From positions 124,001-188,000 of the forward strand of contig CAVXQD010000007.1 of assembly GCA_963763885.1 (NCBI GenBank): 64,000 nucleotides of DNA, written 5' to 3'. The translations under genes and the position numbers were made by a program. The DNA comes from JANNBN01 sp963763885 (GTDB lineage Bacteria; Actinomycetota; Acidimicrobiia; Acidimicrobiales; JANYDT01). The notes beneath the pieces were generated by a model. That model had not been told where the DNA came from and made no database searches. It was given only the letters and a program-made list of their open reading frames with translations. Below are positions 51,036-59,765 of the stretch, one piece after another (positions within the stretch are counted from its first letter, which is position 1; each line of letters opens with the position of its first letter).

Positions 51036-52523
51036 TCAGCCGTGCTGGCGGCGAGTCCGGCGAGTCAGAACGGTACCCAGGCCGAGGAGGACAAGGGCCG
51101 CCACGAGCATCTGCATCGAGTTGCTTCCGGTAAAGGCCACTTCGGTTGCGCTGGCCACTTCAGAAGGGGCGACCGGAGAAACTTGGACACCGAGCACTGC
51201 CACCTGAGCGACGGTGGTCGCTGCAGCAGTTGTAGGAGCAGCAGTTGTAGGAGCAGCAGTTGTAGGAGCAGCGGTCGTGGGAGCTGCAGTAACGATTGCC
51301 GCTGGAGCGAGGGTCGTGGCCGGGCTGGTTGGGCGAGGGTCTGGGTTCGTCGGAGGTGCCGAGATCAACGAAGGAACAGTCGTCGCAACGGTCGTGGCGA
51401 CGGTTGTCTCAGGCGGCAACGTCGTGGCGACGGTTGACTCAGGCGGCAACGTCGTGGCGACGGTTGACTCAGGCGGCAACGTCGTATCTGGCGGCAACGT
51501 CGTATCTGGCGGCAACGTCGTATCTGGCGGCAACGTCGAATCTGGCGGCAACGTCGAAGCAACCGTCGTATCTGGCGGCAACGTCGAATCTGGCGGCAAC
51601 GTCGAAGCAACCGTCGTATCTGGCGGCAACGTCGTATCTGGCGGCAACGTCGTCGCAACCGTCGTATCTGGCGGCAACGTCGTATCTGGCGGCAACGTCG
51701 TCGCAACCGTCGTGTCTGGCGGCAACGTCGTCACGACGGGCTGCAATAGCTGCGCAACAGCCGAGTCGGAGACCAGACCAGTTTGGGTGCTGGATGCCGA
51801 GGCAGTGTTGTTGTACGTGTTCTGCGCAACGTCGGCGAGGACCACGGCGTGTGTACCGGCACAAACCATTGTCGCCAACGGTGCGAGCGTGGCCGGGCTT
51901 GCAGGAGTGCACGACAGCCCCGTAATCGTGGGATCAGATACTGCGACCCCCGTCTGCGGCAGGTTGCCCGTGTTGGTAACGGTGATCGAATATTCGATCG
52001 TTTCCCCAACCTCGTACGGCGATGCAGCGGTGTTCGTGATGATCTTGTCGATGGACAGCGTCTGGCGAGCCGGCTCAACACATGCGCCGATCTGGGTCAC
52101 GTTTCCCTTGCCGCCGACGTGGTAGGTGTCGCCCAGAACACCGAGGCCGAACGTGTAGCCGGAGCCGCCGCCGGTGAAGATCTCAAATGAGGAAATCGCG
52201 TACCCTGAAGGGCTGAGCGACGCCGGGGTCAGCCTTGGATCCTGAGCCGTTCCACTTTGGGTGAACGTCAGGGTTGGATCGATTCCGATGTTCGCTGTGG
52301 CGTTGTGCACGTGCGTTCCGTTGCGACCGCCAGCTGACCAGCGGTAGTAAGTGCCGCCGTTTCCACAAGAGTCGCCCGACGCTTTTGGAGAAGCGAGTGG
52401 CCCCGTGGCTTCGGTGGCTGGATGGTCAGTCGCTCCAACCTGCACCAAGGCCACCGCCGACAGCAGGAGCGCAGCTGCAATCGAGGTTCGGATGGGATGA
52501 GAGGAGGGTCGGGGATAGCGCAT
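51036..52523 (-). CDS. Secreted DUF11 protein with TTLPPD repeats and VAFTG sorting-like signal
   Basis: A 495-residue exported protein. The signal peptide is RTSIAAALLLSAVALVQVGA. A folded N-terminal domain (about 50-150) is Gly-rich (IFTGGGSGYTFGLG). One DUF11 repeat (about 155-265) has SIDKIITNTAASPYEVGETI. A stalk of about 120 residues repeats TTLPPD and TTVATTLPPD. After an Ala/Thr spacer comes VAVLGVQVSPVAPSEVASAT, then VAFTG, a hydrophobic helix and RRTRRQHG. The end matches a class E-like sortase substrate. A terminator at 50827 separates it from the related downstream gene. Confidence 0.85.
   Translation of the reverse strand: MRYPRPSSHPIRTSIAAALLLSAVALVQVGATDHPATEATGPLASPKASGDSCGNGGTYYRWSAGGRNGTHVHNATANIGIDPTLTFTQSGTAQDPRLTPASLSPSGYAISSFEIFTGGGSGYTFGLGVLGDTYHVGGKGNVTQIGACVEPARQTLSIDKIITNTAASPYEVGETIEYSITVTNTGNLPQTGVAVSDPTITGLSCTPASPATLAPLATMVCAGTHAVVLADVAQNTYNNTASASSTQTGLVSDSAVAQLLQPVVTTLPPDTTVATTLPPDTTLPPDTTVATTLPPDTTLPPDTTVASTLPPDSTLPPDTTVASTLPPDSTLPPDTTLPPDTTLPPDTTLPPESTVATTLPPESTVATTLPPETTVATTVATTVPSLISAPPTNPDPRPTSPATTLAPAAIVTAAPTTAAPTTAAPTTAAPTTAAATTVAQVAVLGVQVSPVAPSEVASATEVAFTGSNSMQMLVAALVLLGLGTVLTRRTRRQHG
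51408..51728. repeat. Coding minisatellite (18- and 30-bp units)
   Basis: The array is built from GGCGGCAACGTCGTATCT (18 bp) and versions extended by GCAACCGTCGTA (30 bp). On the minus strand they encode TTLPPD and TTVATTLPPD in the stalk of the surface protein. Near-identical units suggest length variation by slippage. Confidence 0.85.
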
Positions 52524-52764
52524 CGTGGATCCTTGTGCGGAGTTCTCGTCGGCGAAGAGGGCGACCGCAGGCCCAATCCGTTGCTTGTTGAAGCAAGCAA
52601 CGTCAACCTACGATCGCCGCGCGCCGACGTCATCATCGCGATGCGTGACCAGCCGGAAATCATCAGGGCTGATGAAGCCATCGACACTGCCCGGTGCCAG
52701 AACGCGAAACGACGGCCCACCCCCGTTGGGCGGACCGTCGCAAGTTCACGTTTGTTGCGCCGAG

Positions 52765-52829
52765 GCAATCCACCTCGGAACGCAGTTACGAGGTGGAAAG
52801 CCCCCAGGAGTGGGGGCAACCTCTCTCGC
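52765..52829 (-). ncRNA. 65-nt double-hairpin element, copy B (3' of infB)
   Basis: Read on the minus strand it starts GCGAGAGAGGTTG six bases after the infB stop, then CCCCCA-ctcc-TGGGGG and CCACCTCG...CGAGGTGG, ending ATTGC. Stems are identical to copy A at 49655, while loop and spacer bases differ. The remaining part of 52524-52764 is the promoter side of the surface-protein gene, with no other feature I can support. Confidence 0.6.
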
Positions 52830-52834
52830 GAGCA

Positions 52835-55800
52835 CTACACCCGAGCGATTTCTCGCTCTTCGAAGGTTTCGATGATGTCGCCACCCTTGAGGTCTTTGAA
52901 GTCGGTGAGGCCGATACCGCACTCGAAGCCCGTCTGGACCTCTCGCACGTCGTCCTTGAACCGCCGCAGCGACGCAATGGCACCCTTCCAGATGACTACG
53001 CCTTCACGGAGGAACCGCACCTTGGAACCACGGGTGATGGAACCGTTGCGAACCATGCAACCGGCAATGGCGCCGATCTTGGGCACGCTGAAGACCTCGC
53101 GGACTTCGGCTTCACCGGTGACAACTTCTTCGAACTCTGGCTTGAGCAGACCGAGCATTGCGGACTGCATGTCCTCGAGCACCTTGTAGATGATGTCGTA
53201 GGTGCGAATCTGCACCTTCTCGTCTTCAGCAAGTGCTCGTGAGTTGCGGTCTGGTCGGACGTTGAAGCCGATGATGGTTGACCCGGTGGTTGCGGCCAAC
53301 TGCACGTCGTACTGAGTGATGCCGCCGACTGCGCGGTGCACGAAGGTGATCTTGACCTCTGGACGTTCCAGCTTCTTGAGCGACGTGGTGAGCGCCTCCA
53401 AGGAACCTTGCACGTCTGCCTTGAGCACCAAGTTGAGCGTGGCAGCTTCGCCCTTTTGGATCTGTTCGAACAGATCTTCCAGCTTGACGCCACCGCTGAC
53501 AGCCGACGCCGAACCAGCAAGACCGGCGAAACGCTGACGCGATTCACGAGACTCGCCAACGACCTTGGCAATCTTCAGGTTTGGAGCTGCACGCAGTTCG
53601 TCGCCTGCACCAGGGACCATGGACAGACCGAGGATCTGTACAGGGGTGGACGGGCCAACGGACTTGACCTGTTCACCACGGTCATTGATAAGCGCACGTA
53701 CTGAACCCCACGCAGGACCGGCAACGATTGGGTCGCCGACGGACAAGGTGCCCTTTTCGATGAGCACGGTGGCAACTGGACCACGGCCGATGTCGAGGTT
53801 GGCTTCCAGCACGGTGCCGCGGGCCTTGCCCGATGGAACCGACTTGAGGTCTTCGACGTCTGCGACCAGGAGCACCTGCTCCAAGAGGTCATCGATGCCC
53901 AAGTTCTGCAGCGCGGACAGCTCAACCATGATGGTGTCGCCGCCCCATGCTTCAGGGACAAGGTCGTGTTCGGCGAGCTGCTGCATAACCCGGTTGGGGT
54001 CTGCGCCAGGCACGTCGATTTTGTTGATGGCCACCACAATTGGCACCTCTGCAGCCTTGGCCGCAGCGAGCGCTTCCAGGGTCTGAGGCATGACGCCGTC
54101 GTTGGCGGCAACCACCAAGATGACGATGTCGGTGACCTGCGCACCACGCAGACGCATCGACGTAAAGGCCTCGTGGCCAGGGGTGTCGATGAAAGTGATG
54201 AGACGGCCGTCTTTGACTACCTGGTACGCACCGATGTGCTGCGTGATGCCACCGGCTTCGCCGGCGACAACGTTGGCAGACCGGATGCGGTCAAGGATGG
54301 TGGTCTTGCCATGGTCGACGTGACCCATGACGGTGATGACCGGTGGACGGGTTTCGTACAGGTCGTCGTCGTCTTCGTCAGAGTCGTCTTGGAACAGCTG
54401 GAGGAGTTCGACCTCTTCCTGCTGGCCTGGATCGACCAACAGCACCTGTGCGCCAATGTCGAGTGCGAACAGCTCGATCATGTCGTCGGTGAGGCTCATG
54501 GTGGCCGAGACGAGCTCGCCCTGTGACATGAGGAAACGGACGACGTCTGCTGCGCTGCGGTTGACCTTTGGACCGAGATCCTGTGCTGACGCACCGCGCT
54601 CGACAATGACTTCGCCGTCCGGAACCGGGGCGGAAGACTTCTCGTAACGGGTGATACGGCCGGGCTCTAGCTCTTCGAATGCCTTACGACGCTTCGAACG
54701 GCTCTGGCGCTGCTGGGTTGGACGCCCACGGCCGCCACCAGGACCGCCCTTGCCACCGGGGCCACCAGGACCACCTGGACGCGGGACACCTGCGCCTGGC
54801 ACGGACTGGCGGGGGAATGAACCGCCACCTGGCCGCGAAGGCGTGTAGCCAGGACGGCTGCCGGGAGCACCTGCTGGACGTGCACCGGGAGCACCGGGAC
54901 GAGCACCTGCGCCGGCACCGCCAGGACCGCCTGGGCGTGCACCTGGACCACCTGGACGTGCGCCTGGAGCACCCGGAGGTGTTGGACGACCACCAGGGGG
55001 AGGCGGGATAGGCCGACCGCTGAATGAACGAGGTGGACCGGGAGGCGGCGGGATAGGCCGACCCGTGGCCGACTTCGGAGGCTCTGCTGGGCGTTGCCCG
55101 ATTGGGTTCTGCAACGGAGGACTTCCTGCCGGACGCGGTGCGTGCGGAACGGGAGCCCCTGGACCGGGAACGACCGGGGCGGACTCTGCAGCGGGTGCAG
55201 CAGGAGCCGAGGCAGCCGGAGCTGCTGCGGGTGCTGCCGATGCCACAGGAGCCGATACGACCGGTGCAGCGTCGGCGGCTGGTGCCGACGCAAGGTCTGA
55301 CACTGGAGCCGATGCCGCGACGGCCGGAGCCGCTGGCGCAGGGGCCGTCTGCTGAACCGGGGCGGCAGGTGCAGCCGATGGAGTGGCAGGTGCAGCAACA
55401 GCAGCGGCCGGAGCCACTGGCGCCGGAGCGCTTGAGCTGACCGGGTTCACCGGGGTGATAGGCGCGGTCGGCCGCGGAGGCGCACCAGGTGCCGTTGGCC
55501 GTGCCGATGACACGATGCGGTTGACCGATGGTGCAGGCGGCCCTGGGGCGACTGCAGGCTCGGTGGCCGTGGCGGCTGCCGCAGCGACCGACGGGGCTGC
55601 AGAAGGCGAAAAACTTGGAGCTGCGGCAGGAGCTGCTTCGGCCGGAGCCTCTGCGGCCGCGTCGGCACCCTTCTTGGCGGTCTTCTTGACCGGCTTCTCT
55701 TCTTCGGGCTGAACGTCGCGCTTGAGCCCTTCACGTTCGGCCTTACGCCGGGCGCGGTCGGCCTGGGCGTCCTCGATGGAAGACGAGTGGCTCTTGACCC

Positions 55801-55891
55801 CGATCCCCAGCCCGACGCATAGGTCGAGCGTTTCTTTGTTGGTGAGGCCCAGTTCTCGTGCGAGTTCGTGAAGCCTGATCTTGGCAGCCAA
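52835..55891 (-). CDS. infB: Translation initiation factor IF-2
   Basis: A 1018-residue GTPase that places initiator tRNA on the ribosome. The N-terminal IF2_N motif (IRLHELARELGLTNKETLDL) is followed by a long Ala/Pro/Gly/Arg-rich disordered region (about 90-400, with PGGPGARPGGPGG-like runs). The G domain (about 515-690) has GHVDHGKT, DTPGHEAF and NKID, then the beta-barrel domains and C-terminal IF2 domains. It starts at TTG 55891, preceded by AAGGAAA. It is the last gene of the rimP-nusA-ylxR-infB operon, and rbfA/truB do not follow. The stop is followed directly by the double-hairpin element. Confidence 0.96.
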   Translation of the reverse strand: MAAKIRLHELARELGLTNKETLDLCVGLGIGVKSHSSSIEDAQADRARRKAEREGLKRDVQPEEEKPVKKTAKKGADAAAEAPAEAAPAAAPSFSPSAAPSVAAAAATATEPAVAPGPPAPSVNRIVSSARPTAPGAPPRPTAPITPVNPVSSSAPAPVAPAAAVAAPATPSAAPAAPVQQTAPAPAAPAVAASAPVSDLASAPAADAAPVVSAPVASAAPAAAPAASAPAAPAAESAPVVPGPGAPVPHAPRPAGSPPLQNPIGQRPAEPPKSATGRPIPPPPGPPRSFSGRPIPPPPGGRPTPPGAPGARPGGPGARPGGPGGAGAGARPGAPGARPAGAPGSRPGYTPSRPGGGSFPRQSVPGAGVPRPGGPGGPGGKGGPGGGRGRPTQQRQSRSKRRKAFEELEPGRITRYEKSSAPVPDGEVIVERGASAQDLGPKVNRSAADVVRFLMSQGELVSATMSLTDDMIELFALDIGAQVLLVDPGQQEEVELLQLFQDDSDEDDDDLYETRPPVITVMGHVDHGKTTILDRIRSANVVAGEAGGITQHIGAYQVVKDGRLITFIDTPGHEAFTSMRLRGAQVTDIVILVVAANDGVMPQTLEALAAAKAAEVPIVVAINKIDVPGADPNRVMQQLAEHDLVPEAWGGDTIMVELSALQNLGIDDLLEQVLLVADVEDLKSVPSGKARGTVLEANLDIGRGPVATVLIEKGTLSVGDPIVAGPAWGSVRALINDRGEQVKSVGPSTPVQILGLSMVPGAGDELRAAPNLKIAKVVGESRESRQRFAGLAGSASAVSGGVKLEDLFEQIQKGEAATLNLVLKADVQGSLEALTTSLKKLERPEVKITFVHRAVGGITQYDVQLAATTGSTIIGFNVRPDRNSRALAEDEKVQIRTYDIIYKVLEDMQSAMLGLLKPEFEEVVTGEAEVREVFSVPKIGAIAGCMVRNGSITRGSKVRFLREGVVIWKGAIASLRRFKDDVREVQTGFECGIGLTDFKDLKGGDIIETFEEREIARV

Positions 55892-56072
55892 AGCGAGTTT
55901 CCTTGCGGGTAGGTCGTGCTTGGCGTCGAAAACGCAAGCCCTCTATCGTCGCGCACCTCGGGAGGGCCCGTGGCACGAATCGGTGTGACACGGTGATGTC
56001 ATCCCGAAATACTGGTGAATCTGGGGAGTTAACGGCGATTCGGCGACGATTTTGCGTCGCTGACCACCGCTG

Positions 56073-56393
56073 CTACCCCTGTGGGAGCTTCGGTTCGGGT
56101 CCAAGCTGAAGCCCGGCCCGATGAAAAGCGTCACGCACAGCGTCAGACGACAACGCAGCGCGGTTGATTCGGAGTGTCCTGGCGGCGCCACCGGTGCGAT
56201 CTGCGTTACGCACGCAGATCTCGGTTGGGCACACCCAAGCGCCTCGCCCCGAGCCGGTTCGAGAAACCGCCAGCGAGAGTCGCCCAGAGGACGATTCGGT
56301 ACCGTCACTTAACGCAAGACGAACGAGCGAAGTGGCGGGAAAACGCTGCCTGCATCCGACGCAGGTGCGAATTGGCGAGGCAGAGGCGCCTAT
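56073..56393 (-). CDS. ylxR: YlxR family RNA-binding protein, non-canonical start
   Basis: A YlxR (DUF448) protein lies where it is expected, between nusA and infB. The frame has PIRTCVGCRQRFPATSLVRL, then ALSDGTESS and VSRTGSGRGAWVCPTEICVR, with the hallmark CVGCR and GRGAWVCP motifs. No ATG, GTG or TTG precedes these motifs in frame. A GGAGG ribosome-binding site lies six bases before an ATA at 56393, and that ATA would overlap the restored nusA stop as ATAG. The alternative is ATT at 56372, without a ribosome-binding site, or a sequencing error. From ATA the protein has 106 residues. YlxR is a small RNA-binding protein that modulates the translation operon and RNase P in some bacteria. Confidence 0.72.
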   Translation of the reverse strand: MGASASPIRTCVGCRQRFPATSLVRLALSDGTESSSGRLSLAVSRTGSGRGAWVCPTEICVRNADRTGGAARTLRINRAALSSDAVRDAFHRAGLQLGPEPKLPQG

Positions 56394-57588
56394 GCGTCGC
56401 CTCCAGATTCGCCAGCAGCAACTTCAGCAACCGGAGCGTCAGCAGCAACTTCAGCAACGCGGCGGCTTCAGATCCAGGAGCAGCGACATCGTCGACGTCG
56501 CCGGTGCGCCATTGGTCAGCTGACATCGCCTGACCGCCATCTGCTGGCTGCCAGACCTGTTCGCCGGTGTCAGGGTTGGTGACCCATTCGCCTTCGGCCC
56601 AGTTGGCAGCTTCTTCTTCCATCTGGGACTCGCCCTTGATGTCGATACGCCAGCCGGTGAGGCGTGCGGCAAGGCGAGCGTTTTGGCCTTCCTTGCCGAT
56701 GGCCAGGCTGAGCTGGTTGTCCGGAACGATGACCGTTGCAGTACCGGTTTGCTCGTCGATGCGGACTTCCTTGACCTTGGCTGGGCCGAGCGCTTCACGC
56801 ACAAAGTCCTGTGGGTCGTGGTTGAACGGAACGATGTCGATCTTTTCGCCGCGCAATTCGTTGACGACCATGCGCACACGGGCACCGCGGGCACCGATGC
56901 AGGCACCTGCGGCGTCGACGTTGGCGTCGTTGGACCAGACGGCCACCTTGGTGCGGTGTCCCGGTTCACGGGCCATGGCTTTGATTTCAACCACGCCGTC
57001 GTTGATTTCTGGAACTTCAAGCTCGAACAGACGCTTGACCAGGCCTGGGTGGGTACGGCTGACCACGATCTGCGGGCCCTTGGGGCTGCGACGCACTTCG
57101 ACGATGTATGCCTTGAGGCGTGAGCTGTGCTCGTAACGCTCACCCATGGCCTGCTCTGCTTGCGGGAGCAATGCCTCGACGCGGCCGAGGTTGAGCAGCG
57201 TGTACCGATGGTCCTGCTGCTCGATGATGCCGGTGACGATGTCGCCCTCGCGGCCCGCATATTCGTCGTACTTCAGGTCCCGTTCGACCTCGCGGATGCG
57301 CTGCATGATGACCTGCTTGGCGGTCTGCGCAGCGATACGGCCGAACTCCTTGGGCGTGTCGTCCCATTCGCGGATGACTTCGCCATCTTCGTTGAGCTCC
57401 TGGGCGTAGACCCACATCTCGCCGGAATCCGGGTCGATGGAAACGACAGCCTCTTCAGCCGCGTTTGGCAGCCGCTTATATGCCGTGACCAGCGCATTGG
57501 CCAACGCGTCGAGGAGGGCCTCTTTAGGAACACCCTTCTCGCGCTCGATCAGTTCGAGCGCATCCATCAGTTCTGCGTTGAGCTTCAT
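56305..57588 (-). CDS. nusA: Transcription termination/antitermination factor NusA (C-terminus frameshifted)
   Basis: A 427-residue reading. It has the N-terminal RNA-polymerase-binding domain (about 1-130), an S1 domain (about 135-200) and two KH domains (about 200-345, with GACIGARGARVRMVVNELRG and LAIGKEGQNARLAARLTGW). After GSEAA the literal frame becomes an unlikely LLKLLLTLRLLKLLL sequence. One base shifted, the same DNA encodes VAEVAADAPVAEVAAGESGG, then DA and TAG at 56390, an acidic tail of the expected kind. A one-base deletion near 56453 is therefore likely, and the true gene probably ends at 56390, overlapping ylxR. The start follows rimP by 135 bases. Confidence 0.93.
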   Translation of the reverse strand: MKLNAELMDALELIEREKGVPKEALLDALANALVTAYKRLPNAAEEAVVSIDPDSGEMWVYAQELNEDGEVIREWDDTPKEFGRIAAQTAKQVIMQRIREVERDLKYDEYAGREGDIVTGIIEQQDHRYTLLNLGRVEALLPQAEQAMGERYEHSSRLKAYIVEVRRSPKGPQIVVSRTHPGLVKRLFELEVPEINDGVVEIKAMAREPGHRTKVAVWSNDANVDAAGACIGARGARVRMVVNELRGEKIDIVPFNHDPQDFVREALGPAKVKEVRIDEQTGTATVIVPDNQLSLAIGKEGQNARLAARLTGWRIDIKGESQMEEEAANWAEGEWVTNPDTGEQVWQPADGGQAMSADQWRTGDVDDVAAPGSEAAALLKLLLTLRLLKLLLANLEATHRRLCLANSHLRRMQAAFSRHFARSSCVK

Positions 57589-57723
57589 GAGGTCACCTCA
57601 GGGTTTTCGTGTTCGGTCGGACGGGCGTTGTGCCCGGGTGTTGCGAGTCGTGGTGGTTGCTGCTGCGGGGACCGAGACGCTAGCGCGCCGGGTTCCGGTT
57701 CAGCGTCGAGTTCATCCGCAAGG

Positions 57724-58560
57724 TCATTTCGGGTCATCTTCGAGGTCATCTTCGTCGTCGGCCTCGTCGTCGTCGAGGTCGTCCTCGAAGGTCTCGTCGA
57801 AGTCGTCATCGCTGTCGTCGAAATCATCGTCGAGGTCATCGTCGAGGTCATCGTCGAGGTCATCGTCGAGGTCATCGGCCGACTCATTGGAGTCGTCGGT
57901 CCGGCCATCGGGAGCAATACCAGACCCAGGTTCCGCCGCCAAAAGCGCTGCGGCGGCAAGGGCGGCAGCGGCTTTGGGGTGCACCGGGCGTTGCCCCTTG
58001 GGGAGCGCGCCTTTCTTGCGGGGCTGTCCTGAGGCGGTTTCGCCAGGACCGATTTGCTCGCCCCATTTAAAGACGGTCCGGGCACGATCGATGGATGCGT
58101 ACGAAATGACGTACTCACCGCTGCGATCCGTGATGGTGATTGTGCCGGTGAACTCGGAGTCTGCAGCAATGAGAATGCCAGTGCGACGGCGTTCACCAGG
58201 AGTGCCGGGGACCGTTTTCACCGAAACTTCGGTGCCGACGAACCGGGCAAAGTGGGCAGGGGTACGCAGCGGCCGTTCCAAGCCGGGGCTGGAAACCTCA
58301 AGCGTAAAGGCCTGCTCGATGGGGTCAGCGGCTTCGAGATGTGCGTCGATCAGCCTGGTAGCGCTGCTGACACCTTCGAGGTCGATCCGCCCGAACGGAC
58401 CATCTTGAATCTGTGCAAGATCGACGAGGACTCGGACAACAGAACTGCCACCGACGGAGTCCAGCTCGACGTCGACCAGTTCGTACCCTGCATCGGCCAG
58501 CATGGGACCGAGTTGTGCGGAAAGGTGTTGGGCCAGAGTGGCCGGGAGCATGGATGACAT
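57724..58560 (-). CDS. rimP: Ribosome maturation factor RimP with long acidic tail
   Basis: A 278-residue protein for 30S subunit maturation. The RimP domain occupies about 1-165, with YELVDVELDSVGGSSVVRVL, FTLEVSSPGLERPL and GEYVISYASIDRARTVFKW. The last 110 residues are not typical: a Lys/Ala-rich stretch, then about 55 residues of nearly pure Asp/Glu (DDLDDDLDDDLDDD). At the DNA level the tail is a tandem GAGGTCATCGTC repeat. RimP is normally about 150-180 residues. It is the first gene of the nusA-infB operon. Confidence 0.93.
   Translation of the reverse strand: MSSMLPATLAQHLSAQLGPMLADAGYELVDVELDSVGGSSVVRVLVDLAQIQDGPFGRIDLEGVSSATRLIDAHLEAADPIEQAFTLEVSSPGLERPLRTPAHFARFVGTEVSVKTVPGTPGERRRTGILIAADSEFTGTITITDRSGEYVISYASIDRARTVFKWGEQIGPGETASGQPRKKGALPKGQRPVHPKAAAALAAAALLAAEPGSGIAPDGRTDDSNESADDLDDDLDDDLDDDLDDDFDDSDDDFDETFEDDLDDDEADDEDDLEDDPK
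57775..57895. repeat. Tandem GAGGTCATCGTC repeats in the rimP tail
   Basis: Twelve- to fifteen-base units of GTCATCGTCGAG are repeated in tandem and encode the Asp-rich tail (LDDD units). Slippage would change tail length in frame when whole units are lost or gained. Confidence 0.7.
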
Positions 58561-58657
58561 GAGAACACGGCCTTTCTGGAAATTCTGTTTGCGGATGTCG
58601 GTTGCGGATGTCGTGGGATGTGGCCGAAAATGCCGACCTTGCTGCGGGCATTACTGG

Positions 58658-58739
58658 TGAAACTCGAACTGCCGTTGAAACTCGAACTGCCGTTGAAACT
58701 CGAACTGCCGTTGAAACTCGAACTGCCGTTGAAACTCGA
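58658..58739. repeat. 18-bp tandem repeat, about 4.5 copies
   Basis: TGAAACTCGAACTGCCGT is repeated at 58658, 58676, 58694 and 58712, with a partial copy at 58730. The copies are identical. The array lies between the rimP start and the whiB stop, in the rimP promoter/leader region. No gene I can support lies in 58561-58854. Confidence 0.85.
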
Positions 58740-58740
58740 C

Positions 58741-58764
58741 AGGCGTGGGCAAAAGCCCACGCCT
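58741..58764 (-). terminator. Hairpin after whiB
   Basis: AGGCGTGGGC-AAAA-GCCCACGCCT forms a perfect 10-bp GC-rich stem with a four-base loop about 90 bases after the whiB stop and just before the 18-bp repeats. It is a likely transcription terminator, although no T-run follows. Confidence 0.6.
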
Positions 58765-58854
58765 GGTGACTGGCAGGCCCGACGAATCGGGCCCTATGAC
58801 TCAGCGCTTGGCGCCATGTTACCCGCGAAGGCGGGTACGCGATGGACTTGGGAG

Positions 58855-59256
58855 TTAGGCAGCTCGGCGTGCGGCGGCCTGACGCCGGCGGCGAATGCTG
58901 CGCCGCTCTTCAGGGGTGTGTCCGCCCCAAATGCCGTCCAGCTGGCGGGTACGGATGGCGAACTCCAGGCATGACTGGCGCACCGGGCATTCGGCACAAA
59001 CGGCCTTGGCCGACGTAACCATTGAATTGATCTCAGGCCCACCCTCTGGGTCCGGGAAGAACAAGTTGGTGTCGAGCGACGCGCACGCCGCGTTGTGACG
59101 CCATTTGTCTACGTCCCACTTCACCGGGGAAGTCGCATTAATCATGGTGACGTTGCTTGCCGACATGCTTGCCGACATGCTTGCCGAGCCGCTGGCGGAA
59201 CTGCCGACGGAGCTAGTTGCGGGGGTACTGGTCAGGGTTTCAGACGTTGGTGACAC
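58855..59256 (-). CDS. WhiB-family iron-sulfur transcriptional regulator
   Basis: A WhiB-like protein with four cluster cysteines, NAACAS, then C-A-E-C and C in AVCAECPVRQSC, the turn GIWGGHTPEE, and a basic tail RRSIRRRRQAAARRAA for DNA binding. It would hold a [4Fe-4S] cluster and act with the primary sigma factor. The frame begins at GTG 59256 and gives 133 residues, but the first 37 are low complexity (SASGSASMSASMSAS, encoded by a short tandem repeat). The ATG at 59145 gives 96 residues (MINATSPVKW), closer to the family norm. I cannot settle the start. Confidence 0.88.
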   Translation of the reverse strand: MSPTSETLTSTPATSSVGSSASGSASMSASMSASNVTMINATSPVKWDVDKWRHNAACASLDTNLFFPDPEGGPEINSMVTSAKAVCAECPVRQSCLEFAIRTRQLDGIWGGHTPEERRSIRRRRQAAARRAA

Positions 59257-59532
59257 TGGATCTCTTCTTCCTGGTCATTTGTTTTGGGGGCGGACAAGCC
59301 AGCGGCCTGACCAATTTGTTCGCAACCGGTTGTTGCGACGGAACATTCCCGATCTGCAAACCGAAGTTCAGGACCGAGACGGTTGTTCGCCAGCGATACC
59401 CGTTGGGATCGGGTACGAAACATGATGGACGTTGAGCTGGATACATGGTCCGCTGATTTCCATGAGAGACCGATGAAGACAACCCTGATCAGTGTTCAGC
59501 ACCAACTCAGGGAAATCCCCCAACCAGGGTGG

Positions 59533-59558
59533 TTTTCCGGGCAGACGCTGCCGGAAAA
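59533..59558 (+). other. Hairpin in the long leader of the small surface-protein gene
   Basis: TTTTCCGG-GCAG and CTGCCGGAAAA pair with one bulged base around a three-base loop. It lies about 210 bases before the ATG at 59766. The 509-bp stretch 59257-59765 has no supportable gene and could contain a long 5' leader. I recognise no known riboswitch in it. Confidence 0.3.
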
Positions 59559-59765
59559 TGGGCGCGCTAACCCCGAAAAGACAGCGAATACCACATTGAG
59601 TGGTCACAATTCGGGAAGGGTCTTCCCCTGAACCCCACTTCACCGATACACTGCAAGCGATTGGTTGTTTTGGTGGCGAATGGTTCATTCCGTTTCTCAC
59701 CCTTTCGTCCTTTCAACCCGGCACCCAGTTTCAACCTGCACCCGACACGAGACGAGCAACAGCAC

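Noticed and set aside
51408..51728. A CRISPR array
   Set aside because: The repeats are contiguous in-frame coding units without unique spacers and no cas genes are present.
55943..56308. A 121-codon minus-strand frame between nusA and infB
   Set aside because: The neighbouring frame encodes a clear YlxR protein with CVGCR and GRGAWVCP motifs, so this one is a shadow.
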